This document shows, piece by piece, positions 19,052 through 28,300 of a stretch of DNA of 64,000 nt. Source of the stretch: an uncultured Sphingomonadaceae bacterium. Lineage in GTDB: Bacteria > Pseudomonadota > Alphaproteobacteria > Sphingomonadales > Sphingomonadaceae. Under the pieces are notes generated by a model. It was not told where the DNA came from. It searched no databases and saw nothing but the letters and a program-made list of their open reading frames with translations. Where the stretch lies: assembly GCA_947488845.1 (NCBI GenBank), contig CANLBM010000010.1, positions 62,001 through 126,000 of the forward strand, read 5' to 3'. The stretch's first letter is position 1, and every line of letters begins with the position of its first letter. The position numbers and the translations under genes were made by a program.

Positions 19052-19851
19052 TGTTTGAACGACAGTTTGATTGGTCCCGGACCGAAACCGGGGACTGGAA
19101 CTCGAAAAATGCGCTCGCCGAGAGCAGGGACAAATCCTGTGCCTACAGCCTGGGTTAGTTCTTCAGGGGAAATATCGACCCGCAAGAAACTGCCGTCCGG
19201 ACCAGTGCCCACCAACTGCCAGGTGAAATTGGCCATCATCGCATGGCGTCGGCCTTCGTTGCGGAGAGTGATTGCAACCCCTTCCAACATTGCTGGCTGC
19301 TCCGCTGCTCCCGGTAGCGCAGGTGGTTGAAAAAAGGTTGGCTCCACGACCGTTGCGGTGACATCAGGCTTTGCACCGGGAGGTGCCACTACGACCAATG
19401 CGCGCATATTGTAGAGAACCTGGACTTGCGCGCCGATAGAATCGGAGGCGCCGGGTTCCAGTTTAACGGGCAACTGCTCCACAGATACATAATAAGCCTG
19501 TGACGTGTCCGGTTCGGCAGCGCCTAGCCATTGCAAACGAACCACTTGACGGCCGCCTGCTGGTAATATGCCCTGAGGCGGAAATATCAGAAATTCTTCA
19601 TCGGCCGGTGTTTCGGTAATCTTGCCTTCAGCATCAATCTCCATGCGGAAAACGCGGGTTTCGAATGCCAGATTGCCGGGGTTTATATTTTGGACCTCAA
19701 TGCGGGCCGTAGCATTGGTGCCACGCGATTCCATCTCGATAACCATCGGCGAAACGCGCATCGCGAGTGCCGGAGTAGCAAGCGCCGCAAGCGCCGCAAA
19801 AACTGTTAACAGTGCGCATGCGCGTCGTTTGAATATCGTCAAAAATGCCAT
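19048..19851 (-). CDS. periplasmic pilus assembly chaperone
   Basis: A 267-residue PapD-like chaperone that would complete the subunit fold by donor-strand complementation. It has a signal peptide (about 1-30) followed by domain 1 with the start MRVSPMVIEMESRGTNATARIEVQN. The subunit-binding region includes FPPQGILPAGGRQVVRLQW, in which an Arg anchors subunits in this family. Domain 2 includes ITLRNEGRRHAMMANFTWQLVG. It is coupled to the usher by a 4-bp overlap and follows the major pilin. Confidence 0.85.
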   Translation of the reverse strand: MAFLTIFKRRACALLTVFAALAALATPALAMRVSPMVIEMESRGTNATARIEVQNINPGNLAFETRVFRMEIDAEGKITETPADEEFLIFPPQGILPAGGRQVVRLQWLGAAEPDTSQAYYVSVEQLPVKLEPGASDSIGAQVQVLYNMRALVVVAPPGAKPDVTATVVEPTFFQPPALPGAAEQPAMLEGVAITLRNEGRRHAMMANFTWQLVGTGPDGSFLRVDISPEELTQAVGTGFVPALGERIFRVPVPGFGPGPIKLSFKQ

Positions 19852-19951
19852 CTACTCCGCCCCTCAACTCTCACAAACCGACTTTATACATAATATGGTA
19901 AAGAAAGGGGAAAGATTGCTCTTCCCCCTTTCTCAATTAGTTAATTACGAC

Positions 19952-20764
19952 TTAGAGCGCACGAAGCGTCAGGGTCGTGGTGCCGCTATAATCGCCAGCG
20001 ACAAGGCCTTTGCTTGTGACGGCTGGAGCAACAATGTCGATGTCCATACGCGAACGCCATGCACCCTGCTGTTTCAAGCCGGAAAGATCCGTCGTTGATA
20101 CGTTCAGGTTCTGAGCGGATCCCGCGGTGACGGCATTCAGAGCAACACCGGTCCAGCTTGCATTGACGCTGTAAGGGATGTTGTTCTGGAACTGAACCGT
20201 ATCATAACCACTTGCGGTGGTGTTAACCAAGCCGGAAGCGCTGTCTTTTGTGATTTCAACTTCGTTGTTGAAGTTGCAACCAGCGGTCAGCGTATCGATA
20301 TTGGCAGTCGCAGGACCGACCATTTCAAACGCGTTGTTTACGTTTTCGTTGTTGCCGGTACGGATACCGATAACACCAAAGTCGATGTTACGTGCGCCTG
20401 CATTGTTACCCGAGTAGAAGGAGCAATCCTTGTTGACCGAGCCGGACAGGGTAAAAACAACGTTTACAGTAGGTGTCGCGGTTTCGCTATCTGCTGGTGC
20501 ATCAGCTACAGCGCGATAGCGTGTGCCGAGTTGAAGAACCACTCCTGCTTCACCTAGTAATTGACCAAAATTATATCCCAAAAACCCCGGCTGCGGATTG
20601 GTGATTTCGTATGGTGCAGGCGTATTATATGTACCAAGAAAACCTAAGTTAATTGTAGCCGAATCAGTGCCGGCATAGTGACGTTGGTTGGTCTGTGCCG
20701 AAGCAGGCGCTGCAGCAGCAACAAGAGCGATAGCGGCGACTGCGCCGCAAAGGATATTTTTCAT
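19952..20764 (-). CDS. pilin of archaic (spore coat U type) chaperone-usher system
   Basis: A 270-residue exported subunit. The second ATG (20764) is preferred because AGGAAG lies 8 nt before it; an ATG six bases earlier is also in frame. The signal is MKNILCGAVAAIALVAAAAPASA. The mature sequence has beta-strand patterning, a Cys pair (VNKDCSFYSG, TAGCNFNNE) and the C-terminal donor strand motif LVAGDYSGTTTLTLRAL. It is probably the major shaft subunit because of its position directly before the chaperone. Confidence 0.77.
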   Translation of the reverse strand: MKNILCGAVAAIALVAAAAPASAQTNQRHYAGTDSATINLGFLGTYNTPAPYEITNPQPGFLGYNFGQLLGEAGVVLQLGTRYRAVADAPADSETATPTVNVVFTLSGSVNKDCSFYSGNNAGARNIDFGVIGIRTGNNENVNNAFEMVGPATANIDTLTAGCNFNNEVEITKDSASGLVNTTASGYDTVQFQNNIPYSVNASWTGVALNAVTAGSAQNLNVSTTDLSGLKQQGAWRSRMDIDIVAPAVTSKGLVAGDYSGTTTLTLRAL

Positions 20765-20878
20765 AATCATACTTCCTTTTGTTAAACCGTCCCCCTGTTA
20801 ACGGGATACGGCCTAGAGTTCACATCGGTTGGGTCGCAAACCAGAGGGGCATCGATGCCTGCCCTCCCGGCGTAATTC

Positions 20879-20902
20879 CGTTCGCGGACCAGCCCGCAAA
20901 CG
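20879..20902 (-). terminator. intercistronic hairpin between two pilin genes
   Basis: CGTT-x-GCGG pairs with CCGC-x-AACG around a six-base loop, with one mismatch. It lies directly after the stop of the first pilin gene. There is no U-tract, so it more likely tunes mRNA stability or partial termination than acts as a full terminator. Confidence 0.4.
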
Positions 20903-20906
20903 AATC

Positions 20907-21431
20907 TCAGATTGGAGAAACCGTGATCGTGATCATCTCGGAATAGTCACCAGCCAGCAAACCGGCTTCACCCGAAGGTATGCCGAGCTCGACCCCCAGA
21001 ACCATACCGTCCGTGGCGATGCCGCCGTTGCTGGAAATTATGCCGCCGGCCACAAGCTGGCGGCTGGTAAAGGATTTGCTGAGCATTTGCGTGGCCGGAT
21101 GGCGCACGGGCATCTCGACAAAAAGAGAATAGGGAAGCTGGCCGCCGAAGGGGCCCTGACCATTAGGCATGGTAGAGTGCGTCAACGCACCTCTTTCGCC
21201 GTTGATCTTCATTGTGAAAGGCATATTGCAATTGAAGGCGACTTGCGCCGTCCGATTGAGGCCCCGGCGTTCAAGATTTCCGAAATCCATATCGGCTATG
21301 CCGCCCATGGAGCAATATTCGCTGATCGACCCGCTTACCGCGATATCTATAGAACGGGCGTTGTCGATTTCATGGGCAGCGGCAGGTGTAGCCAATGCCA
21401 TCGCAGCCAATGTTGAGTATAATAGACGCAC
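20907..21431 (-). CDS. spore coat U-like pilus subunit
   Basis: The start chosen is GTG 21431, preceded by GGGGGAG seven bases upstream; the longer open frame to 21533 lacks a ribosome site and reads like non-coding sequence. That gives 174 residues with a signal peptide (RLLYSTLAAMALATPAAA). The mature part has SISEYCSMGG and VAFNCNMPFTMKING (disulfide pair), then MVLGVELGIPSGEAGLLAGDYSEMITITVSPI at the C-terminus, close to the SCPU consensus. It is the first gene of the pilus operon. Confidence 0.78.
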   Translation of the reverse strand: MRLLYSTLAAMALATPAAAHEIDNARSIDIAVSGSISEYCSMGGIADMDFGNLERRGLNRTAQVAFNCNMPFTMKINGERGALTHSTMPNGQGPFGGQLPYSLFVEMPVRHPATQMLSKSFTSRQLVAGGIISSNGGIATDGMVLGVELGIPSGEAGLLAGDYSEMITITVSPI

Positions 21432-22170
21432 GACTGTACTCCCCCTAAAAGCCAAATTTGCGCTGGTCAGATTCCTGGCGTTGGAATCCTTCACAAAGTC
21501 AGTTTTCGTTGTGGGAGCCGCGACCCGACTCACCCCCCGTTTTCGTTAATAAACTATTAATAGAACGGTTATCTCCGGGTGACAAATCGAAAAGCATAGT
21601 ACTTTGGTGATATCTTTTATTGTAAACCAGATGGATAACACCCGCGAACAAGGGTTGTCCGGTAGTTTCAATGGTAAACGGCAGCAGGGTGACCTACCCA
21701 GCAAATGAAACATTTGTCCAAAATTGGGACGCCGTCACGCAAAACCCTAAGGCTTTTTTTAACCATGTTGAACAAATTGTCAGAGAGAATGACCCGAATC
21801 GGGTGTATTTTTCCTTGCGCACTTGAGCAAGCAAAGCGCGTATTCGACCAGATGCAATGATGGCGACAGATGCCGCGGCCAATCTGACTCGGACATTCTC
21901 CATCAGCTCGCCCCCGGCCAGATCAGACATGTCCAATATGATCGCTGACGTCACGTTCTAGGGAGCGAGACTGGATGCGTCTCTCCCGTTGGCTCGATCG
22001 AAGCGAATTTGGGCGAACAACTATGCCAAAGCCTAAGCTGAGAACAGAAGCTGGTTGGGGTGGCAGGAGCCCCAGCCAACAATGACATAAGCTCTTGAAA
22101 TATTTGGTTTCTTTCTCTTACCCCGTCGTGGTTCGCCACGACAGGGTGCCACGGAAGGATACCACCACCC
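21432..22170. other. intergenic region between pilus operon and integrase
   Basis: About 740 bp that should hold the pilus operon promoter (minus strand) and the integrase promoter and left attachment site. A GGTTGGGG/CCCCAGCC hairpin with one G-T pair lies at 22053-22077. No tRNA end or obvious att core could be identified by eye. A small open frame at 21694-21954 (minus) is not convincing. Confidence 0.45.
22122..22146 (+). promoter_or_regulatory. TTCG-tetraloop hairpin in the integrase leader
   Basis: GTCGTGG-TTCG-CCACGAC is a perfect 7-bp stem, extended by CCC/GGG past one bulged A. It ends 24 nt before the integrase ATG, with GGAAGGA between hairpin and start. It could be a leader structure controlling translation, or part of the recombination site. 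Only the structure is seen; the role is an inference. Confidence 0.5.
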
Positions 22171-24156
22171 ATGTGCGGAATACAAAACGTCACTCGCAAG
22201 CACGGCACCTATTATTATCGCCGCCTCATACGTTTAGGGCTTGATAAGCCTTTTCGGTTAAGGATGTCCCTCAAGACTACGAATCGAAGGCATGCAGCGT
22301 TACTCGCTCCAGCGCTGACTTTGATTTGCGAGAGGGTCGCGATGAACATGATGACGAATATTAGGAGCGACGGACTGACCAGCGCTCAGCGGGCGGAAAT
22401 CTATCGCCGCCAAATGCTGATTGAGCGCGATCGACTCGAAGTCATGCACGCAAACCTCCACATTATTCCTCCAGAAGATCACGACGATATAGACAAAGCG
22501 CTCTCGCTGCGTCTGGGCGCTAGCGAATCAGCAGCAAGTGACGGCGTCGTAAAAGGCAAAATCGATGATTTCCTGATCGCCCGGATAGATCCCGACGACG
22601 ACGATGAACCCATTGTCATCATGGCTTGGTCGGACCTTGCCGAATCAATTCAGCAGGATGGCGCTGAGGAGGCAGCCGTCACAAGACTGGCCGAAATCGG
22701 CGTGGAAGAAACTGTATTGCGTGAAGCCATGGCGCGCAAAGTGGTCAATCAGGCGCGCATTGAGGCAGTCCGGGAATTCCGCCGCGTTCTCGCCGATCCA
22801 AGCACGGCTTATGCTCCGGTCCAAGTGGCGGGTTATGAACCAATAAACCCTCAAAATTCTTCACCTACCGTAACTTCTCACCAGCCTGTAGCTAACGAGT
22901 GGGTCACCATGACACCAAGCGAAGCAGTGCTCAGATTTTTTGAGCATAATCCGCGCACAGGCGGCAAGGACGGCAATTCGCGAAAAAAAGGCGAACCTTG
23001 GACCTTGAAAACGCGCAACCAGTTCGAACTTCCTGCAATGCTTCTCGAGCAGGTCATGGACGGGCGAGCGCTGGCGACCGTCACGCATGACGATCTCGTC
23101 AAACTAGACCAGTGTTTCGAAAAGCTGCACGGCCCCTCCTTTCGTAAATCCCCCAAGCATCGCGATATGACGATCTGGCAAATCATCGACGAAACCGAAG
23201 CCAAAGTCGTTGCTGGTGAAGAAGCGATGAAAAAAGAAGCGAAGCGGAAAGGGCGAGTTACAGATACAAAAATTAAGCCGGCCGAGCACCTTTCTCGAAA
23301 AGAACTTGGGTTGGGCGTTGTTACGACCAACCGGCATTGGGGCTTCCTGCGCCAGCTCACTGGCTGGTTTAACAAACACCACCCATTGGGACGACTTGAC
23401 TATGGAGCATTCATTATGAACGACACTCGTAACCAACGTGAACTACAATCGGTCTATACCGTGGAGCAAGGCAGGGAGATTTTCAATCTCCCGCCATGGA
23501 CAGGTTCAAAATCACATGCGCGGCGTATGCAGCCAGGCGATTTGCTCGTTCACGATGCGTGGTATTTCGTGCCCCTGATCGCGTGGTATTCAGGGATGCG
23601 CCGCGATGAAATTTGCGGCCTGGACGTCAATGATGTGGAAACGGAAGATGGTTTTTGGTTCTTCAACGTTCGCGCCAATGACGTGCGCCGGGTGAAGACC
23701 ATTAGTTCGGCACGCAAAGTGCCGGTGGCGAAGGAATTGCAGCGATTGGGCTTGATTGATTATGTGACGGCGCTACGCGAAGCGGGAGAGAAGACCCTAT
23801 TTCCGGAGCTAGTAGCTGAGAGCGGCTTGGGCCAGATGGGCGATGCCTATTATAAACGTATTTGGACCAAGATAGCCAAGGAACTAGCATTTCTTAAAGG
23901 CGGCCAAGCAATGCACGCATTTCGTCACACCGCGATAGATTCAATGAAGGGTGCTGGAATCCCATCTGAAATCAGAGCAGATTTTGCTGGCCATGCTCTC
24001 AAAGGGGAAACTGAAGGACGTTACTCGAAGGCGCATATGGCACTGTTGCGTAATGCCGTAGCAACGATACCGGAAGTAACGAAGCATCTGGACCCCTTCC
24101 CTGTTTCTTTGCTTCCTGCAAAACTTCGTGAGCCAAGAAAAGCGCGAGTAAAATAA
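22171..24156 (+). CDS. int: tyrosine recombinase / integrase
   Basis: A 661-residue site-specific recombinase of the large DUF6538-type integrase group. The N-terminus (TYYYRRLIRLGLDKPFRLRMSLKT) is the arm-type DUF6538-like domain. A long acidic middle and a core-binding domain follow (about 240-430). The catalytic domain shows the Arg of YSGMRRDEICGL (about residue 477), HAFRHTAID (His and Arg at about 582-585), GHALKGETEGRY and the nucleophile Tyr618. It stands at the left edge of the mobilisation genes and most likely integrates and excises that element. A decayed relative of its 5' part lies 8 kb to the left. No excisionase gene is apparent beside it. Confidence 0.92.
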   Translation: MCGIQNVTRKHGTYYYRRLIRLGLDKPFRLRMSLKTTNRRHAALLAPALTLICERVAMNMMTNIRSDGLTSAQRAEIYRRQMLIERDRLEVMHANLHIIPPEDHDDIDKALSLRLGASESAASDGVVKGKIDDFLIARIDPDDDDEPIVIMAWSDLAESIQQDGAEEAAVTRLAEIGVEETVLREAMARKVVNQARIEAVREFRRVLADPSTAYAPVQVAGYEPINPQNSSPTVTSHQPVANEWVTMTPSEAVLRFFEHNPRTGGKDGNSRKKGEPWTLKTRNQFELPAMLLEQVMDGRALATVTHDDLVKLDQCFEKLHGPSFRKSPKHRDMTIWQIIDETEAKVVAGEEAMKKEAKRKGRVTDTKIKPAEHLSRKELGLGVVTTNRHWGFLRQLTGWFNKHHPLGRLDYGAFIMNDTRNQRELQSVYTVEQGREIFNLPPWTGSKSHARRMQPGDLLVHDAWYFVPLIAWYSGMRRDEICGLDVNDVETEDGFWFFNVRANDVRRVKTISSARKVPVAKELQRLGLIDYVTALREAGEKTLFPELVAESGLGQMGDAYYKRIWTKIAKELAFLKGGQAMHAFRHTAIDSMKGAGIPSEIRADFAGHALKGETEGRYSKAHMALLRNAVATIPEVTKHLDPFPVSLLPAKLREPRKARVK

Positions 24157-24297
24157 TATTTGCCGCCAGAACTGCATAATATGCCTTTGGCGACTAGGCT
24201 TATGGAGAGCTTGAAGACAATTTAGGCGCCGCTGCGCACCTCGTTGCGCGGGATCGTTCGTTTTTACCGGCAGTAGGTTTGAACATTCGTTTTGACT

Positions 24298-24329
24298 GGG
24301 CGGTCTGGAAAAATGTTTCCAGACCGCCC
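24298..24329. terminator. perfect 14-bp hairpin
   Basis: GGGCGGTCTGGAAA and TTTCCAGACCGCCC form a perfect 14-bp stem with a 4-base AATG loop. The position, about 140 bp after the integrase stop, would suit a transcription terminator, but there is no T-tract on either side. It directly follows the possible decayed C-terminus read on the minus strand, so it could be that lost gene's terminator. Confidence 0.5.
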
Positions 24330-24940
24330 CGTTCAACTATATTATGCTGCCTCGGCGAACCGTGACGAGATGCTGGCGAGCAGGTTCCTCTGTTCGTTAC
24401 GCAAAAATCGGCGCGACACCCGCATTTGACCTCTGGCGGAGATAGCCTGCAATCAACGCAGCCAGTATTGACGGAAAGTATAAGTCGATTGTCAGATTTC
24501 GCCCGGCTTTCCATAAGTGCATCTACGGCGATCATGTTCTATGGTCGCTTCCGGCCCAACTACAGTCGGTCCGAAATTACGCGCAATTGTTGCCGTCTCC
24601 TCGACCCATTCTCGATTCTGAAAGCTGCCGTCCAGCGCTCAGAATTTGCTCGCGCCAGAACTGCAATTACTAGGTGGATTCGCGACTGCCGGCTTTCAAT
24701 AAGCTAATCTGAAAAGAGGACCATGGCCTGCGGCTTTGTCTGGACCGACGTCGGAAATGCCGGAGTCGAACTCAGGGCATGTCTGCTCCGGATTCAGAGG
24801 TAACTTTCAACGCAGCGACCGAGTAAATCGATTGGTCACCTGACCTTGTAGGCTAACGAAGCATGGGAGACTAGATGGCGAGGTGCTCCGGATGAACTAG
24901 AGGGAAGCGGGTTTTTGGTAAATTTACGCCTAGGTAAATG

Positions 24941-24974
24941 ACAACGGACGGCCTCCGAAGAGCCCGCCCGTTGT
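24941..24974. terminator. hairpin after the minus-strand accessory operon
   Basis: ACAACGG-A-CGG pairs with CCG-C-CCGTTGT (10 of 11 pairs) around a loop of about 12 bases. It lies about 22 bp beyond the stop of the 24996-25814 gene, so it is the likely end of that operon. No clear U-run follows. Confidence 0.5.
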
Positions 24975-24995
24975 TCTTGGCATCATGCTGCTTGG

Positions 24996-25814
24996 TCAGT
25001 CTGGCATCACGGCCGGTTCATCTGCAAATTTCAGCTGCAGCAAATATTCGCTGAGCGCTCGGGGGCCATTTTCCCAAGCGCGCGTCCCCCAATCGCTCCA
25101 CCGATCGACGCGGTGGCAAAGCCAGTAGTAGAACCGGTCCCGCGCATATTGATCCCGGAAGGTGAGCGACCACAAGGTCCGGCGGAGCGGGATGTTCGGC
25201 CCCAGTCCATCACCGACCAGCCTAATGGCATTAAGCTTGCCGATCATCACCCGCTCAAACCGATATGGCAGCCGGTCGGCATAGCGCTCCAGTTTCTGCA
25301 GCGCTGCTTCCCATTCGGGCGTCATGGCTTCCGGGTCGAGCCCATGCCATCGCTCCAGCGTCGGCAGGCCGACCGGCAGCGGTTGGTTCCTCAGGCTGCG
25401 TGTATTGGCCAGCATCAGCAAGATAGCAAAGGCTTCCGGGGTGAGTTCGGGAAATAGGCAACCGCCCCGATCATACGTCATGAGCTTCTTGTCGATCAGC
25501 CAGCTTTGGTAGAACCGGGCCCTGTCATGGTCACCAAATATGTCAATGGCCTTCTCCTCAACCCGAATGATCCGGCGTTCCGTGATGACCAGAAAGGTGA
25601 GCAGGAACTCCAGTTCGAGGTCAATATACGGAAGATGCTCGGGCATCGCCATGTTAAAGCGCTTGACCCACAGACATTCACGAACAGACGCCCACCGGCT
25701 GCCATCTTCATCGATCAGAACCTGATCGCCTGTGGTTTCACCTGGAGCTGCCATCCAGTATCCCCAAGGCAGATTGGGATTGCGGCGTTTTTCGTATGGA
25801 ATGTTCTCGTCCAT
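24996..25814 (-). CDS. conserved hypothetical protein of the mobile element
   Basis: A 272-residue cytoplasmic protein. The start at 25814 (MDENIPYEKRRNPNLPWG) has GGGGAGAAG upstream and begins 1 bp after the stop of the preceding gene; the longer open frame is a shadow of that gene. It is rich in Trp, Arg and Leu, with segments such as VLIDEDGSRWASVRECLWVKR and FYYWLCHRVDRWSDWGTRAW. No catalytic motif or membrane span is evident. I do not recognise a family. It forms a two-gene unit with the gene upstream. Confidence 0.72.
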   Translation of the reverse strand: MDENIPYEKRRNPNLPWGYWMAAPGETTGDQVLIDEDGSRWASVRECLWVKRFNMAMPEHLPYIDLELEFLLTFLVITERRIIRVEEKAIDIFGDHDRARFYQSWLIDKKLMTYDRGGCLFPELTPEAFAILLMLANTRSLRNQPLPVGLPTLERWHGLDPEAMTPEWEAALQKLERYADRLPYRFERVMIGKLNAIRLVGDGLGPNIPLRRTLWSLTFRDQYARDRFYYWLCHRVDRWSDWGTRAWENGPRALSEYLLQLKFADEPAVMPD

Positions 25815-25815
25815 C

Positions 25816-26496
25816 TTACTTCTCCCCTGCATCAAGACCGACAGGCGGCACGGTAAAGCTGCTCGTATCGATGGGAACGCCCGAACCCATCTCGCCACCA
25901 GCCGCAGCCAACTGATGCGCGAGATTTGTGCACTGGGTGAATACGTAATCCTCGCCGCGATAAGTCTGCCCGTTTTCAGCCGACATATGGATTTGGTAGC
26001 AGCCAGGAACCAAATCGTAGGATTTGTCGCAGGCGAACCCGAACCACCATAGTTCTTCACTGAATGGAGGATGCTCCTGCTTGCCGCGCGGATGGCGGAC
26101 CCGTTCCCGGGGCTGCTGTGAAATATGGCAGACAGAAACGCGTTCGTCCGCTTCTTCATCGCAGGGCGCGCTGTAGTTCAGGCCGCCGTGAGGCTGAATG
26201 CCAAGGTCTGCTGGAACAGCGCGGTAGTCGAAGCCGAACAGAGGATGCTCGGTGTTTACCGCGACATAGCCTGATAAAGTGCCAAGCCGGGCGCGGAGCA
26301 TTATGCAGGGCATACCGGTGGCTTTATCAGTCCATGAAAGCTTATCGGGTTCATCGCGCCACGGCCCCTCCTTTCTTGGCTGAAGCGAGGGAACATGGAA
26401 TAGCTGGGCCGGGACGATGGAAGTGCCCGCGATTTTATAAGGCTTGTTGGGCTCGGCCTTTGTCGGCGCGCGATTATTGGTTGGCTTCTTCGCCAT
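25816..26496 (-). CDS. conserved hypothetical protein, mobile-element associated
   Basis: A 226-residue soluble protein. A basic, Pro/Asn-rich N-terminus is followed by a core with LSGYVAVNTEHPLFGFDY, HGGLNYSAPCDE, WWFGFACDKSYDLVPG and YRGEDYVFTQCTNLAHQLA. This pattern resembles a widely scattered phage and plasmid protein family of unknown function that I recall from other genomes. The match is from memory and no role is claimed. It is preceded by a terminator-like hairpin and AAAGGAA. Translation probably couples to the next gene (1-bp gap). Confidence 0.72.
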   Translation of the reverse strand: MAKKPTNNRAPTKAEPNKPYKIAGTSIVPAQLFHVPSLQPRKEGPWRDEPDKLSWTDKATGMPCIMLRARLGTLSGYVAVNTEHPLFGFDYRAVPADLGIQPHGGLNYSAPCDEEADERVSVCHISQQPRERVRHPRGKQEHPPFSEELWWFGFACDKSYDLVPGCYQIHMSAENGQTYRGEDYVFTQCTNLAHQLAAAGGEMGSGVPIDTSSFTVPPVGLDAGEK

Positions 26497-26516
26497 GATA
26501 TATTTCCTTTAGATAT

Positions 26517-26551
26517 AAAAAAAGCCGCAACGACGAAATGTCGAGCGACTT
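26517..26551 (-). terminator. intrinsic-terminator-like hairpin with T7, 20 nt before a start codon
   Basis: On the minus strand AAGTCGC-x-CGAC pairs with GTCG-xx-GCGGCTT, followed by seven T at 26523-26517. The ATG of the 226-residue gene lies 20 nt further on. Either it ends transcription from upstream genes just before a start codon, or it is a leader attenuator. Confidence 0.6.
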
Positions 26552-26696
26552 GGTTGATGATGTGTGCAGCGTTTTGCCCGCTGCAGGGTCTTGGTGAGTT
26601 TACTACATGATTTCTGCTCCTGCTGTTATTGATTGATGATGCCGCGCGGCAGACGCTGCCCCGAAGGTCAGTGGCCGCTACGCGAATGCCTGTTCT

Positions 26697-27275
26697 TTAA
26701 AATATCACGGGACGCAGGTCGTCGACGCAGCGCCAAGCCTGAAAGGCCGCAACCAGGTTCGCCTGATCCGGATCCTCAGCAAGGCAATTGAACACCCAGG
26801 ACAGCCACAGCGCTTGAGCGTGGTCTGCTGCTCGCCGGGATTTTTCTGACGGCCCGGCCATCTTGGACGCCAAAGTTATGCCAAACAGTTCGGCGCTGAC
26901 CCTGACATATTGGTCTTCTGTCCGGTGAACATGGATCTTGCGGTGGAGACCCAGATTGAAGATCGGCAGTGCATCAAGGACATTTTTCGCAAAGTCGGCT
27001 TTGGTTTTTGGCCGGTGAGACCCGCCCGGAGCTTCCAGAACCGCGCAAACGCAGTCGGTCTGTTGATCGAGCAGCTTCGTCATTTCCAGTAAAGGAGCGG
27101 TTCGATCCTTATCCGGATATGTATGATGATGGCGCGTGAACAATATGTCATCACCAGGCTGGAAATTGACTTCGAAGGCACCAAAGGCGCGTATGAACCG
27201 TTCGGTGTTGCGGCGATAGGGATGATAGACGACGGAGAAGGTGACGATCCGCTCCGAATATATGGGAAGTTTCAT
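26697..27275 (-). CDS. uncharacterised mobile-element protein, possibly RuvC-like
   Basis: A 192-residue soluble protein. Recognisable features are VCAVLEAPGGSHRPKTKADF (about 75-95), FNLGLHRKIHVHRTEDQYVRVSAELFG (about 105-132) and PSEKSRRAADHAQALWLSWVF near the C-terminus. The Glu in VLEAPGG and the Asp in AADHAQAL are spaced somewhat as in RuvC-type RNase H fold resolvases. The first catalytic Asp near the N-terminus is not evident, so this is a weak suggestion. A hairpin lies 19 nt before its start. It sits between unknown genes and two exonucleases. Confidence 0.6.
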   Translation of the reverse strand: MKLPIYSERIVTFSVVYHPYRRNTERFIRAFGAFEVNFQPGDDILFTRHHHTYPDKDRTAPLLEMTKLLDQQTDCVCAVLEAPGGSHRPKTKADFAKNVLDALPIFNLGLHRKIHVHRTEDQYVRVSAELFGITLASKMAGPSEKSRRAADHAQALWLSWVFNCLAEDPDQANLVAAFQAWRCVDDLRPVIF

Positions 27276-27294
27276 AAAAATTATCCTGAAATGC

Positions 27295-27329
27295 CAAGCG
27301 GGCGGTCATCCTGAGATGCCGCCCGCTTG
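27295..27329 (-). promoter_or_regulatory. long leader hairpin before the 27275 gene
   Basis: CAAGCGGGCGG-T-CATC and GATG-CCGCCCGCTTG form a 15-bp stem with one bulged base and a CTGA loop. It ends 19 nt before the ATG at 27275, with AGGA and a T5 run in between. It resembles the leader hairpins of two neighbouring genes. Confidence 0.55.
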
Positions 27330-27440
27330 AGGATTGGTTAGAAGATATTGGTAGAGCCAGTCGTCAATAGAGCGCTGCCCGTGATCACGCCGGCTCGACT
27401 TTAAAAATGTCCACGCTCGTGATGGAGCGTAGAATAGAAG

Positions 27441-28283
27441 CTACGCTGCCCGGTAGATCGGACAGGTATAATTGGCTGTGCTATCTTTGAGCTGAGCCCA
27501 GGGCTTGAACGTTCGCCTCAGAAACTCGCTCTCCGGGTTCGCGCTCGTCGCTGCATTTGCCAGCGCCAAACTGCATGCTGGAATGGCGCAGCGGATCAGC
27601 CCGTGGGATTTGAGATGGCGCAACATGATGATCGCTGTCGTCATGACGTCAGCCAGCACCTGCTCCTCGACATCCCCCCACATCCCCTTCTCGACCAGCT
27701 CGCCGATGGTTTTGGATGGCGACGGCTTTGCCGGTATCGAGCAAGCTGCTGCATATTCCGGAAGATGAACCGATTCCGCGCGGATCGAGACGGCGCCGCA
27801 TAGATCGATCCTACGGTCAGAGACTGGCGAGAGTTCGCGCAGCTGCCCGGGCATGATCAGATCAAGCTCACCAGCGGTTCGGCGCAGAACGGCCAGATCC
27901 TTATGCTCCCCGCCCCATGTCACCAGCACAGCGCCTGGTTCCTGGTCCAAGGCATCAAAGAAAACAGAGACCATTTCCTTTTCGCTGTGGTCATTGGCAG
28001 AGAGAACAATCGGACCTTGGATCTCGGGAATATCCGAACCCCGCTTGAAGCGCATCACGCACCAAGATGCCGCCGCCACGCGGTGAAACGGCCAACGTAT
28101 CTTTTCCTCGGCGTCTTTGCCTTCAGCTACGCCATATCCGTTATGGCGGTCCCGGTCATAGCCATATTCAAAGTCAGCAACGATATAGGTGCGGGTTCTG
28201 TCGTGATGGGCTGCACTGCCGCGCGCTGCAAATAGATTGGCTTCGCGTGACAGCTGTCGTTCAATTTCTGTTGGGTTGGTCAT
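27441..28283 (-). CDS. DEDD-type 3'-5' exonuclease (PolB exonuclease-like)
   Basis: A 280-residue predicted exonuclease related to the proofreading domain of B-family polymerases (DNA_pol_B_exo2-like). The first motif is YIVADFEYGY (Asp-x-Glu, about residues 35-38). The second is VLVTWGGEHKDLAVL (about 120-134), with the conserved Asp. The third acidic residue is in VLADVMTTAIIML (about 215). A Cys pair near 250 is of unknown meaning. It would remove nucleotides from 3' ends in the cytoplasm. It is preceded by a terminator hairpin with T7, 17 nt before the start. Confidence 0.75.
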   Translation of the reverse strand: MTNPTEIERQLSREANLFAARGSAAHHDRTRTYIVADFEYGYDRDRHNGYGVAEGKDAEEKIRWPFHRVAAASWCVMRFKRGSDIPEIQGPIVLSANDHSEKEMVSVFFDALDQEPGAVLVTWGGEHKDLAVLRRTAGELDLIMPGQLRELSPVSDRRIDLCGAVSIRAESVHLPEYAAACSIPAKPSPSKTIGELVEKGMWGDVEEQVLADVMTTAIIMLRHLKSHGLIRCAIPACSLALANAATSANPESEFLRRTFKPWAQLKDSTANYTCPIYRAA

Positions 28284-28300
28284 GAGTATATTTCTTTCAT

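Larger units (their letters stand above)
24157..24995. other. gene-poor region downstream of the integrase
   Basis: About 840 bp with only short open frames on both strands and no recognisable gene. On the minus strand a segment around 24355-24450 reads like the intact C-terminus of a lost protein (QMRVSRRFLRNEQRNLLAS, then a stop), but the frame is closed by a stop a few codons upstream. It may be the remnant of an element gene. Two hairpins are listed separately. Confidence 0.45.

Noticed and set aside
21694..21954. 86-residue open frame on the minus strand
   Set aside because: No ribosome site, domain or plausible neighbour; probably chance.
24200..24707. Overlapping open frames on both strands after the integrase
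   Set aside because: Composition and lack of motifs suggest non-coding or decayed sequence.
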